In this document: positions 31,600-43,165 of the stretch, piece after piece
Numbering within the stretch: position 1 is the first letter of the stretch
Layout: each line of letters begins with the position of its first letter
Assembly: GCA_032622095.1 (NCBI GenBank)
Contig: CP136063.1
Span: 78,657,980 to 78,721,979 of the forward strand
Origin: Siphonodentalium dalli
Lineage: Eukaryota > Mollusca > Scaphopoda > Gadilida > Siphonodentaliidae
Direction of reading: 5' to 3'
Length of the DNA: 64,000 nucleotides
Made by a program: the position numbers and the translations under genes
Notes under the pieces: model-generated
Seen by the model: only the letters and a program-made list of their open reading frames with translations
What the model was told of the DNA's origin: nothing
Database searches by the model: none

Positions 31600-32085
31600 A
31601 GTTATAGTGGGTCAGGCGCTATTGTCTTCTCTTGATATAGTAGCACGTGATGGCCGTTTAGTGATATTACTGTCAAAGTTCGACTAATATGACGAAATAG
31701 TTGGCATAGGTTCAATGTTAAATTTTTTTCGCAACTGTAGTCAGTGACAATAATCTGACCATATCCGAGTTTTTCCAAACTGCGCCTGAGTTTCATATAT
31801 GGTATTTTGAGAATTTTCATTTCACATATTAACATACACCAAAGGCGCCATTTATCCCAGATACGAGAATCTCCATTGGGTTGAATGTTAAATTCCAACA
31901 TCACATCCAACTTTTCAAATATATGTCTGAGGTTCACACTTAGCAGTTGTCATAATATTTCAAATCGCACCGATTACCATATACCAAATGGCACCATCTA
32001 TTATTTTAAAAATCAAAGCTCTGTTTAAATTATTTTGACCCCGTTTTAGGCAGACCCTCCAGAATTTAAGAATGAAAACATGTGA
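31600..32085 (-). repeat. E1 repeat, right arm (inverted)
   Basis: Reverse complement relationship to 29850-30390: CGTGATGG...GGTTCAATGTTAAA, AAAGGCGCCATTTATCCCAG, TCAAATCGCACCGATTACCA, GACCCCGTTTTAGG. Within the arm the motif pair (ACTT..TTCAAA..CTGAGGTTC) occurs twice, so E1 may itself be a dimer. The 111-codon minus-strand frame here is not matched as open in the other arm. Confidence 0.7.
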
Positions 32086-32109
32086 ATCCTGAAAATAAAC
32101 TGGGCATAC

Positions 32110-32880
32110 TTCCGTTTGTTTTAAAAAAATGTAAGAAAAAAAGGAAAAAAGAAGAAGATAAAAAGTAATAAAGTGATGTGAAACACTCCGGAAGGGTGAT
32201 CAAATATGAATGGAGAATAATTCAGTTCAAAGTAGTTATTTTTACAAATATTATATATAAATTTATAACACACACCGTCATTCGTGTGTATTAAGTAAAT
32301 GCAGTCACTCTCGGTGGTGAAATCGTTTTCGTTAGTTTATTGCCGATAGATGCGTCCCGAGTCGAGTAGTAAATATTTACAATTGAGCGTAGTTCAGACG
32401 ATGTTTTCAATAGAGTGGTACGGTCGATTTGCTTCAGGTTTTGGCGCTCGTAGTAGAATGTTGCATTCCTCAAATTGGCATAGTGCCTGAATACTAACTT
32501 ATCAGTTTCACGTACCCGAACAAGTACGTAATATGTCTTTAAAGAATGCAAGAAAAATATGATAAAATTGTTAAAGAACATAAGAAAAAATGACAAAAAT
32601 TGTTATAGAATGTAAGAAAAAATTATAAGAAATGATAAAAATTCTTAAAGAATTTAAGGGAAAAAAATGATCGAAATAGATAAAGAATGTAAGAAAAAAA
32701 TCATAAAAATTGTTTTAAATTGTTACAGAATGAAAGAAAAAATGATAAAAATAATGATAAAATTGTTAAAGAATATAAGAAAAATGATAAAAATTGTTAT
32801 AGAATGTAAGAGAAAATTATAAGAAATGACACAAATTGTTAAAGAATGTAAGAAAATTGATAAAAAATGATAAAAATGTT
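32110..32880 (+). repeat. Minisatellite, AATTGTTAAAGAATGTAAGAAAAA unit, split by T2
   Basis: About eleven imperfect units of roughly 30-34 bp between 32545 and 32880, plus a decayed piece (AAATGTAAGAAAAAAAGG) at 32130-32160 on the other side of the T2 copy. The same unit appears once or twice as spacer between the hairpins at 54486-54566, so it is an expanded P1 spacer. Confidence 0.75.
32167..32542 (-). mobile_element. T2 element, copy 4 (reverse)
   Basis: AAAGTGATGTGAAACACTCC start and CGTAATATGTCTTTAA end, reverse of 28149-28524. The right TTAA (32539-32542) is a natural TTAA of the minisatellite unit (GTTAAAGAATG). The left TTAA has mutated (AATA). Confidence 0.75.
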
Positions 32881-33002
32881 TACGCCAATGCATTATGTTA
32901 TATATGCGTGGCGACCTACGGTAGACTCGCACATATAAGAGAACGCAAAGGCACAGGGTCTCTAATGTTGCGCCGGTCCAGTTCCCGCCATGAACGGGTT
33001 AA
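32881..33002 (-). mobile_element. P1-type right end with hairpin
   Basis: Reverse-oriented hairpin (32884-32951) with several substitutions, then GGCACAGGG, and CCATGAACGGGTTAA ending at TTAA 32999-33002. This is the right terminus of an element whose interior is the minisatellite to its left. Confidence 0.7.
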
Positions 33003-33094
33003 TATAGTGTCAGATGTGTCGTCTTTATTCACACTGTTTTATGTCTCATTCTTGATTCCTCCATTCCTCCGGATGGTGAATATTGTTAGCTGTG

Positions 33095-33655
33095 ATGTTG
33101 CGAAAAAGTTCTAAGTCGAAAAATGGGAATAACTCCCCACAAAAAAGTCGGACAGAAATTATAATCTCAGGTGCACAGGTTCCTATGGTACTAAATATCA
33201 GTGCCAAGATTAAAAAACATTGACCGAAAAATGTAGGAATAAAAGCTCGGACAAAATTATGCATGTTGCAAACAAATTTCTAAGTCAAAAAAGGGGGATA
33301 ACTCCACCAAAAAATGTCGGCCAGACGTCATAATCGCAGGTGCACAAGTTCCCATGGTATTAAATATCTGTGCCACTTTTTAAAAATATTGACCTAAAAA
33401 TGTAGGAATAAAAGCTCGGACAAAAGTATACATGTTGCGAAAAATTTCTAAGTCGAAAAAGGGGGGATAACTCCACAAAGAAAAAGTCCGACAGACGTCA
33501 TAATCGTAGGTGCACAGGTTCCCATGGTGGTTGATGTCTGTGCCAAGTTTCACGGAAATTGATCAAAAAACGACTGAGAAAAACTCCGGACAAATTTGTG
33601 TCCACGGACGGACGACAGACGACGGACGTACAAGCTGAATCCAGTATACCCCCTA
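33095..33655 (+). repeat. Three ~165-bp tandem repeats, mollusc-style tail
   Basis: Units begin ATGTTGCGAAAAANTTCTAAG (33094, 33261, 33430) and share CGGACAGACGTCATAATCNNAGG, CCATGGTANTAAATATCTGTGCC and GTAGGAATAAAAGCTCGGAC. The last ends GGACGGACGACAGACGACGG and a G-run then GTATAATAA. Arrays ending in GACGGACGACGGACG are common in mollusc intergenic DNA (recollection, not searched). Confidence 0.8.
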
Positions 33656-34075
33656 ACTTCGTTGCGGTGGGGGGGGGGTATAATAAACAACACAGAGTGG
33701 TATGTGTTTAAGCTTTCCCGGTAAACGTAAAGAGTGTCTGTTACAAACAGCGTAAAACAGTTTACAAAGAGCGTTATGTGTCAAAGTTTTCCTGGTAAAA
33801 TTAACGATCGTTTGTGTCTCAGTGGAATATATTCTTGTGAATTTCAATTAAATTATGTATGTTGTTGTAACAAAGAATCATATATATATATTTGTTCTTA
33901 CAGCAAGGCGTCTGGTATCCCAATACCAAAGTAAAACATATACCTTGATCGATTGCGTTCTTCAAAAAAAAAACCCCACATTCTTCCTCGCGATGCTTCG
34001 TGGTTCCAGTATCAGTTATCACCCAGATGAGATCGATAGATTATTGATCGACGACCAAGAGGGGAAATTATAGGA
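33656..34075. other. No supported gene
   Basis: Contains AAACGTAAAGAGTG...ACAAAGAGCGTTATG near 33726-33780, a motif shared with T1 interiors. Confidence 0.35.
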
Positions 34076-34520
34076 TACACTGGTGTAAATGTTTTCCATA
34101 GGCCTCAGTGCTAACATTTGAGTATATACTGTTGGCAATATAAATTTTGGGTCCCAAACTTTCTTTAAATCTGAAAAATTGACATTTTGGGAAACTTTTT
34201 ACACAAAAAAATCATGTGTGTATAGCAGGGAATTCGCCTTTAAATCTTGTGTTTTCGTAACTAGTGTCAGAACCGCATAAAAATACTGTCATATTTTAGA
34301 CCACACCAAAACATACAAAGTTCACTACAAATGGTTAATTCCTGTGCCAATGGCTATTTTACCTATGGGAAATCACAGGGAAGAGGTGTGATGATTTTGT
34401 TTATGTAAAAAGCACACAAGGCTATTGACCAATCAGGGCCCAGTGTCTATTTTATTCTCTCCTATATATCTCCTCCCGCATCCGCTAGATGTCACTCCGA
34501 ACCATATTTACACCAGTGTA
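34076..34520. mobile_element. TA-flanked miniature element, CACTGGTGTAAAT ends
   Basis: TACACTGGTGTAAAT (34076) and ATTTACACCAGTGTA (to 34520) are perfect 15-bp inverted ends including the TA. About 445 bp, no coding. Ends beginning CACTG with TA targets fit Tc1/mariner-type non-autonomous elements. Confidence 0.8.
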
Positions 34521-35176
34521 ACATATATCCGAAACACACCCACACAAGAGCGAGATTATGGGTGTATGCATTGTTCTGTTTGATATAATGTACGGACCAA
34601 CGAGTGTTTAGTTTAGTGTAGTATGATTTTGACGAAATAGACGACGACAAAAATCTCTCCATCTATCCTCTTCATGTCGCTGTATTCTCAGATTCTTCAT
34701 ACGGAATCATTATCAGCAGAGGATGCAACTTAAAAAAACAACATTGTACTGTACTTCGTGCGCTCATCTGAAATAGTAGTTCTATGGATCCAGGATAACA
34801 ATCTCGGCGAATCACCAGTAAACGATTGGGATTGGTATTTCAACGAGAAAAAATCCATACAAATTCACAAAAAGTATGAGGCAAACGTTCGCACCATTTG
34901 CAATGAGATTAATTCCTGCCTGCACATGAAAGCGGGGTAAGCCATTTCCCAAATGAGACTAATTCCTGCCTGAATATCTGACAAGTGTGAACACGGAAAT
35001 AAGAGATGACTCTTTAGGTTTTCAAAACATGTTAGAGTGCTAATCCCCAAGAACAGCGTTTGATGTACCGACGAGAGGATTCTCAAAGAATCATTGGACC
35101 ATTATTTATGACAATAGTTGCAAACTTCATTATATGCGATGCTGAGAGAGACAATATGTACTACGTGTGAAATTTT
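34521..35176. other. No supported gene
   Basis: A short direct repeat, ATGAGATTAATTCCTGCCTG / ATGAGACTAATTCCTGCCTG, lies at about 34903 and 34952. A 60-codon plus frame (34758) is unrecognised. Confidence 0.4.
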
Positions 35177-35688
35177 TTAAAGGCATGGCCGGCGTTCGTT
35201 GCAGAAATATTCATATTTGTTCAAATCGCCATCAACAGAAGAAATATTAAAATATATATAGTTTTGCTATTATACCAAACATTATCTGCGCGTAAATAGT
35301 ATATTGTCGCCAAGGCGTACGGTGGTGTACGTAAAAAAGAACCTGCTCGTGTTACAGAAGTTGTGCTTCTGTTTACATAACACAGCGCAATCATATTGGT
35401 TAATCACACACAAATGACATAAACGCTCTTTATTATTTATATATCAGGAAAACAGTAACAATAACGCATTTTATGTTTACCATCTCCGAAACAAAAGCCA
35501 GGTTCTGTAACGTTTTTTGCTTTTGTTTACATAACAAAGGAAAACCATTTGACAATAACATACTGTTTATGCCATATTTCTGATTGGTATAGGAACAACG
35601 TATGTCTATATTTTACTATTACTTCTGTTTATGGTGGTTTTGACGGAGCTGAATATTTTAACAGCATACCCACCGCCTGTATCTTTAA
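35177..35688 (+). mobile_element. T1 element, diverged subfamily copy
   Basis: TTAA at 35177-35180 and 35685-35688. Shares the variant AAAAGCCAGGTTCTGTAACG with the truncated copy at 6748, defining a T1 subfamily. It sits directly before LINE C-terminal sequence. Confidence 0.8.
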
Positions 35689-36500
35689 CTGCACAATTTA
35701 CGGCAAACTGCATGACATACATGTATACATACAAGAATGGTGGCCCACGATATCGAAATCAAGCAAGTATGCATTTTACATGATTATAAAGCCAAACTCT
35801 GAAACAGAGAATTACCTAACCCTAGATGATAACAGAGCAGTTGTCTGTGGTATGGCCTTCCGGACAAAAACAAAAACAAAAACACGCAAACTCCATACAT
35901 AAATGGCGCTTGGACAAATACGGATTACGCTGACCGAATTTGCACACTATGTAATCTTGAAATCGGCGACGAATATCACATGGTACTGAAATGTAGGACA
36001 CTTACTGAACTTAGAATAAAATACCCGAAACCCTACTACTACCACCACCAGAGACGTAAAACATAAACTAACAGCTCTTTTCAAATACCCAAATCAGATA
36101 GTTAATAATTTATCAGTGATGCACACTATGTAATCTTGAAATCGGCGATGATTATCACATGGTACTGAAATGTAGGGCACTTACTGAACTTAGAATAACA
36201 TACCTGAAAACCTACTACTACCACCAGAGACGTAAGACTTATAAACTAGCCGGACTTTTCAACTGACGAAATAATTGGACAATTAAACATTTATCAGTGT
36301 TTATTAAGGTCCTGGAAACATTTAGGACCGCCTGATGCTTATTACCACTTCGCCTGGCGAACTGAAACAACCGAATACCGACCACCTTTCTATCTTCTAT
36401 TATTATGCCATATAATATATACATGTCTAGCTGTCCTGAAATATATTGTATATTATATCCATATATTTTTGCAATGTATCAACTTGACGATCAGAATAAA
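35689..36500 (+). pseudogene. LINE C-terminal fragment with duplicated knuckle
   Basis: FRTKTKT-like sequence leads to RICTLCNLEIGDEYHMVLKC (35937-35997), the CxxC...H(x4)C knuckle of the same LINE family as at 23.9 kb and, reversed, 20.9 kb. A second copy of the knuckle begins at 36120 (TLCNLEIGDDYHMVLKC) and continues through YKLAGLFN and FIKVLETFRTA to a 3'UTR. The approximately 180-bp segment is therefore tandemly duplicated. Confidence 0.8.
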
Positions 36501-37239
36501 CTAATTGAATAGTCGATATGATAGTTATTGTTCTTGCAACAAATTTAAAACATTGGCTGTTGTTACAGTGAGTTGTTACAAGAGTTAATGTTGGTTTCAA
36601 TAAACTGAATCTAGTTACTGGAGGATTATTGGTAACGAAATTAAGAGAAAATCTGTTATCTTTGTTCCTGTTCTACTAATCCTAATATGCTAAACATGGT
36701 TTAACAAACTATATATGTATGACTTTTCAACTGAATACACACCGAACGAACGCCTTTCGTAGCTTTAAGACGGATGCGTGGCCAGTGTTTCCGGATGTTT
36801 GTTGACAAAAGAAAAACTATTGTGCGCAGAACGTCGGCAAAAGCGAGGGGGGGAACATTCCTGCCATTTCTTGAATCTTATCATCCGCGAAATCTATCAT
36901 ATTTATATACCAGATGCCGTAAGGTCGTGGATTGAGGAGTTCAGAATGGATATGATGTTCGAGGTATCTACAGAATATATACATCTTTTAAAATTCTACT
37001 GCATCTACATGGATATTTATGTGGAGTGTCAATTAATTACATGGTGACTGTAGAAGTTTTGATGTTTAAAGATTCCCCCACTCTCACAAGAAGTAAACAC
37101 ACAGCACAAATTCAAATCAACATTGTCGGTTTAAGGATGAAGTTTGCGAATAACTTCAATCCATAATCTTTTGTGCACTTGGAACACCGGAGCAATAATT
37201 TAATTGTGTTATTGTGAGGCTTGAATACTAAGGCGACAC
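36501..37239. other. No supported gene
   Basis: An 89-codon plus frame at 36778-37047 has no recognised domain. Confidence 0.35.
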
Positions 37240-37682
37240 TTAAAGTTCAGACGGTCCCCATATCATCAAGTTACGACCACAAAAATAACAACATTTCTTC
37301 AAAATGCGCTTTAGTTATCAGAATCGATTAATGACAAAAATAGAATGCCAATTGTCAACTATGGTATAAAATTTCCCAAAACGTGTTATTCAACGAAATA
37401 TTACCGTATTATCACATGATTATCACGAAATTTGGCTGTATTACCAATTGATTTTAGTGTTATACATCTTCATCCGCAATTTAGTCCGAGACAGTCGCCT
37501 TGACAATTATTTTCCAGGCCACACATAAGCACATATCTCGAGAAATAACAAATTTCAAAAATCTATATATGATCTCTTTGAGCTATGATTGGTGGGTTCC
37601 TCGGCTCGAATAATTTTTTTTTTACCCCCGAAGCCACAGAAATTGTAACTTGGGAGCATTAATTCGGATTATGCATCTTTAA
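37240..37682. mobile_element. T3 element, decayed copy
   Basis: TTAAAGTTCAGACGG at the left and CGGATTATGCATCTTTAA at the right, with TTAA at both edges. Shares ATCTCGAGAAATAACAAATTTCAAAAATC and GGTGGGTTCCTCGGCTCGAA-like blocks with 43166-43653. The inverted ends are much decayed. Confidence 0.65.
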
Positions 37683-40170
37683 CCAGTTATAAATGGATTC
37701 CCACGCTCGGGTATCAACATACATTGGAATGGTCTATTATTCATCTGATGGGAATCACGAAATATAATCCAGACACAAAATAGAACAGATCCTACTTATT
37801 GGAGAAATGTTAAGTTTAGATAACATGTTTAAAATGGTTGAACTTATTATCTGAACATTTCCGAAGGGAACGACACACCAATGAGTATTTAGTAAAGAAA
37901 GGGTTAAATTCTTGAACTTACAACTGAAAAAATATTGTTTTCATCACATATTGTCGCTACGTACGTGGATGTGGCATTACACATTACTAGATCGCTGGCG
38001 ACGCAACGATCACGATTTTAATTAAAAAGGTAACCCGATCTCAATTGCGACACCAAGCCCTAATTTGATTGAATGCACGTCAAAAGAAGAGGCGTGAAGA
38101 GTGGCAACCCTGATCGGAAGACGACGCAAAGCAAAGCAAAAGTCCTATATCAGTGTATAAACCGTACAAACAAATAATCGGAAGTCGCTTTCCGCTGGGC
38201 GAGACAATTATATTTTTAGAACAAAATACTGCAGAAGAATGAAAACGCCCTAAAAACAAGTTTTCAGAACGGATAGACGGTTTCCCACAGCGATGAACGT
38301 ATTTATATATTGTACATACACATTTTCCGATCGCAAGTGGGCTCCATTTGAGCGAAGGACTCTTTTTATAGATAACACAAAATGAAATATTGCAACAGAA
38401 TGTGTTTTTCTGGACAACGTCGGCTGACAGTTGTCTCAACGACAAGTGGGAAATCGTGCAATTATTTTGAATATTTGTATACTGATTCTAATTGTAGAGA
38501 ATTACAGTGGAACGATAGTATTGATTAAAAAAATAAAAAAAAATATTGAGAAGAATAACAACGGAGAAAGGAAAGAGACGAAATACGTTCGTGCATTTTT
38601 GCTCTCAAAACAGGACAACGAAGATTTTCACTCTCCCATGCCCTGGTCTACTTTCTTATAATTGACATGCAATCAGAAAACTATTTAAAGGTACACAATG
38701 TGTTCGGACAATTTTAACAAACACCTTTCAGCTTTTAAGCAAGATGAAGCAGCGATACTAGGTAATACTTTGACATATTTTTGTCCGAAAATGGACTTTC
38801 TTTAGCTAAAACAATGGTGTTAAAAAACAAACAATATATTATTTTGTTGTCTTCAGAATAACTTTAAATTTCCCTAATTAAACAGCTAAAGTGGTCGATG
38901 GTCTGTACTATTTAAGGTTTGCAGATTCAATGTTCAATCACTATGTGCAGCTTTAATTGATTTAAGTTCTGAGTTTACCATAAACCACTATAATTATTAA
39001 ATTTAACCATATTGAGACCGAATTGTCAATATTGTAAATATTGGTTCGACAGCAATTATATTATGGAAATGTCGTTGAAGTAGTACGCATGTATAAAAAA
39101 ACGTATGGACCGACTTCGGAATGTACTTGTGGTGGGCACAGAATATTCGAGACAAGGAGCATGACACTGAGAACTGTATATCATATCCAAGTAGGTTTAC
39201 CGATTTGAACTTATATTATCATTTCTAAAGCCATCTTTCTGAACATAAAAGCCAATGATTCCATATACACTCAGTCTGTATATAAAAAGATACATAAACT
39301 ATAAAGTAGAAGGAAGTCAAGAACTTGGAGAACGAGTATACAGGAATAAATTATTCGTAAGGCACTCGGACCGGTTTCGTTGTTAAAAGCAACTTGTCAG
39401 CGAGATTATGTTTGGAAGTGGGATGACAAAGTATTTTTTTAGCCGGTAGCCGGTTTCGTAGCCTGTTTCTTTGGCCGGTAACTGGCAGCCTGTTTTCTTC
39501 ATCTATCATGGCATTGCAGTCAATTAGTTACACTAGTGCTGCAGCATAAGCTAGCACGGATTTTATTGTGATTCTCGTAGAAGCTTCAGGAAAAAAAAAA
39601 AAAAACGTAAGTTAAACCAAGGCCGATATCGACAAAGAACATACACCTTATTACAAATAATACAAGAACCAGAGAACTAGAGTGCCAAGTCCGAATCATC
39701 CAAATTCTAAATTGTGATTATATGGTGAGGAGAATAAATAGCACACCTTTCCGTGAAAAATGGGAACAAACATGGGATTTATCTACGAGACGCTTACGCC
39801 TTTTGTCCTCAATAGTCTAGACTAGAGCGCTTTCTCTGCCTTTGTCTTATATATATAAAAAGACATCGACGGACTCAATCCATATAAACAGTCTACGAAG
39901 ATGACATGTAAATTGATATAATTACCACAATCCATGGAATCCTCGTAGTCTGGCCACAGACGAATCTGGAAACAACTGACACATGATTAGATTAATGCCT
40001 ACGACAACACGACCCCATGGTTGTTTCCAAGATGTATTGGCAGTTTGACGTTACTAACCAGACTTTGTTTTAGTATTGGTGAAATTGTATATACTTTTGT
40101 TTAGCTTGCGCTAGAAAACGTACGTTGATGGTTCATAAACGTATTCCTCTCTCGAAAATAACGTACATAA
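37683..40170. other. 2.5 kb without recognised gene
   Basis: Two unrecognised open frames occur: 121 codons on the minus strand (38080-38445) and 76 on the plus (38431-38661). Neither shows a domain, signal or repeat match. A small AGCCGGTAGCCGG / GGCCGGTAACTGGCAGCC repeat lies near 39440-39490. Confidence 0.35.
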
Positions 40171-40671
40171 TTAAAGACACGGTTGGCTTTGGCGGTGGGT
40201 ATCCTGTGAAAATATCTCCACCAGTCAAAAACCACCACAAACAGAAAGAACATCAAAATGCAGATCGACTTTGTCCGTATACAGATAAGAAATATCGCAT
40301 AAACAGTATGTTATGGTCATTTGTTTGACCATTGTTATGTAAACAAAAGCATAAAAAAGTAACTTTTCTGGTGTTTGTTTATATTATGATGGTAAACATA
40401 AAGAGCGTTCTTTGTCGGTGAATACCTGATATGGAACTAATAAAGAGCGTTTATGACATTCGTGTGTGATTAGCCAGTAGCATTGTGCTGTCTTCTGTAA
40501 CACAATCAGGCTCTTGCTTAGGTAAAATATAGTAGATCTTTATGATAACATGCTGTTTACGCGATGGTCATGGTATATATGACGGAACTGTATGCGTTTT
40601 AATGTTTTCTGTTTACGGTGTTTGGAACAAATATGAATATTTTCGACAATTAAGGCCGCACGTGCCTTTAA
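40171..40671 (-). mobile_element. T1 element, full-length
   Basis: TTAA at 40171-40174 and 40668-40671; block order as 9726-10227 and closely similar to it. It lies about 20 bp from the H2 element that follows. Confidence 0.9.
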
Positions 40672-40690
40672 GCCTTGCAATAGTGTGTTT

Positions 40691-41050
40691 GCAGAATGGG
40701 ATACACAGAGGGTGAATTGATTGACACTCTCCCGCAGGTCGGGCTACCGTTGCCAAATTCACTTTCTATGAATCTCATTATGCCTAAGCCTCAAATGCTA
40801 TGGGGGATCCAGAATCAGATTGAAGTTCCCCAGTTGAAAATGGCGATGTTCGCCCATTAGTCACCTAGATTAATATGCATTTTATCTTCTGTAAATTAGG
40901 GGATATATAAACTGAACTCATGGGAACTAAAACTAAAGATATAGACACTTCGCAGATGTTAAGACCTATGCAGAATGAGGCCATCGGATGGTGAATCTGA
41001 TTATGCTACCCCACTGTGCTGGACAGGGTTAGGTAGCATCAACAACTATT
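40691..41050 (+). mobile_element. H2 element, copy 2 (hairpin at each end)
   Basis: The left hairpin starts GCAGAATGGGATACACAGAG, turns at CCCGCAGGTCGGG and returns through CAAATTCAC...CTCATTATGC (to about 40785). The right hairpin begins GCAGAATGAGGCC (40970) with stem GTGAATCTGATTATGCTACC ... GGTAGCATCAAC and is cut at about 41050. The interior matches 648-973 in reverse. Confidence 0.75.
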
Positions 41051-41059
41051 CTTTATGTG

Positions 41060-41215
41060 TTTTCGATGTGGCCCGCGCCATAAAAGGAATAACGGATATA
41101 AGTCCACTGTTGGCTTATTTAAGAACAAATTTGTCCAATATGAACTCATGTGAATATTTAGGTCAAATGTGAACGAAATGGCACGTGGATATGTTGATAT
41201 GTAAGTTAAATTAAC
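41060..41215 (+). repeat. D1-related fragment
   Basis: GGCCCGCGCCATAAAAGGAATAACGG and GTCCAATATGAACTCATGTGAATATTTA match the sequence at 57490-57650. Confidence 0.55.
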
Positions 41216-41955
41216 TCAAATGATGCCATTTAACCGTTCTTACGTTCTTAACCTTTCTCTAAGAACGACGTATCTTTCTTTTCTGTGACGCGCATGAATC
41301 CATAGATTCGTGCTAGTAATTGTCAGACAGGCATATTAATTAAGTCAGTAATGGCGTCACAGAGCAGATTCAAAAGATTATGGCAGCTGATCACGATAGT
41401 AGTTAAGAACAAACAGTCTTGGTCTCTCATGGTATCACGGATTACCATTTCTGAATCGTGATGACATATCGTTATATTGGTAATAAAAGACAATATACCT
41501 TCACACCCACAACGCATTGACACACAGTATGAGGGCTTGTTCTGATGTAGACGTTGAAGTAAGGCGAGGAAACCAAACATGGCTATTTTCAATAACGTTT
41601 CGGGTTATTGTTTCATGATTTGTTACGCCCTCTGGGTGTTTCTGTGAAGGTATTTTGGCGTGTGGTAGGACATAGATGGGCAAATATGATTTAAGATGTA
41701 TTTGGGTATTTTCGTACTCGAACCATGTAACGAATATCTACAGTTGACGTCTGATTATTATTTGTAGCATTATACATGTAGTGTAACGATGGTACTTTGG
41801 TATAAAACCACAACAAAATCGGTATTATTTTACTTTAGTAACAAGGGACGTACTCGCAAATGCGTACCGGTTAGACTTTTTGCAGGATTAATGTATTCGC
41901 GGATGACTCATTGTCACTGATACCGCTTGTGAACAAGTATGTGTGAGTAAATACC
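41216..41955. other. No supported gene
   Basis: Unrecognised 89- and 60-codon minus frames near 41323-41683. No repeat recognised. Confidence 0.35.
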
Positions 41956-42180
41956 TCCCCTCAAAGAGTTCCATGAAAATCACTGCGGTATTCAACGAAA
42001 TTAATGCGGTGCCCGCTAAAAGACCGCGGTATCATTATCGCCCAATACCGTAACTCCACCACCATGACCATCTCGATACCGCTACCGTTTATTACCGGTA
42101 TCACCGCGGTCATGACCGGGGTATCACCCTGTTTTTCTGGTCAATTACTTTGAGAATAGCGGTATACACTGATACAACTA
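41956..42180 (+). repeat. G1 CCGCGGT-rich repeat, copy 1
   Basis: Repeated TACCGCGGTAT-type dyads and CCGTAACTCCACCACCATGACCATC, then GGGGTATCACCCTGTTTTTC. The second copy is at 44139-44280. Confidence 0.7.
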
Positions 42181-42497
42181 CTATTTAAACATGAAATACA
42201 TAGACGTTTGTCTCCTTAATTATGCAGCCATTGTTATTGACCCAGAAACTCAAACCCAACAAAGCGCTCCCAAAGTTCCATTGGTTTAATTTGGAAATCC
42301 TGAAAATGAAGTAACAATATTATACACGGTACTAACTACTATGGACAAAAAAAGCAGCTCAGCATTTGCGCCAAGATTTTCGAGTGGCACTGTCAGCTAA
42401 TGTATTGACATCCTGTTCAAACACCGCTGTTTTTTTGTTTTAATAATTTTTCGACTTTCCCAAATTTTAAATCAAACTAACAACATAGGGACTGGAA

Positions 42498-43036
42498 TAC
42501 CAGCACCGAAGCCGACCCACCCAAACTCAGTTGCGGCAGTTTCTGACAAAAAATTTGCTTTAGTATATCTGGGATAAATCGCAACCATCTTTCATACTTT
42601 GCGATAATTACTTTGCGATATCTTTGACTGATGATAAATCACAAACAAATTTGGGTTCAAGTTTTGAAAACCCTCCTGTCACTTTCCAAATATCTATTTA
42701 AAAATACATGTTGATAAATTGCAAAACTTTGCGATAAATTGCAAACATCTTTACGATAGATCGTAAAATACTTCGCAATTTTATATAACAGAATAGCAAT
42801 CATCTTTGCGATAAAAACTGTTAATTACTTTGCAAACAAATTAACATACCTTTGCAATGGCAAAGGTAAGTGTCGCAAATTTGTTTGTGATTTATCAGTC
42901 AAAGATAATATCGCAAAGTAATTATCGCAAAGTACCGTATGAAAGATGGTTGCGATTTATCCCAGATATACTAAAGCAAATTTTTTGTCATAAACTACCG
43001 CAACTGAGTTTGGGTGGGTCGGCTTCGGCGCTGGTA
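42498..43036. mobile_element. TA-flanked foldback, 539 bp
   Basis: TA + CCAGCACCGAAGCCGACCCA (42498) mirrors TGGGTGGGTCGGCTTCGGCGCTGG + TA (43036). The arms of about 140 bp stay near-perfect through TTTGTCANAAACTGCCGCAACTG and GGGATAAATCGCAACCATC. The loop is crowded with TTTGCGATAA / TTGCAAAC motifs in both orientations. No transposase. Confidence 0.85.
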
Positions 43037-43165
43037 TAATACACATGTATGACCTGGTTTAGCATAGAGTGGGGATTATAATCTTCCTGAGTGTGGCACA
43101 AACTTGGCCATGCATCTAATCCTGAGTTCACATGGTTTGGGACATAATCACATTGACTGGTAACA

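Noticed and set aside
38080-38445. 121-aa minus-strand open frame as a gene
   Set aside because: Longest unexplained frame in its region, but composition is unremarkable, no family recognised and no neighbouring exon signal I can defend.
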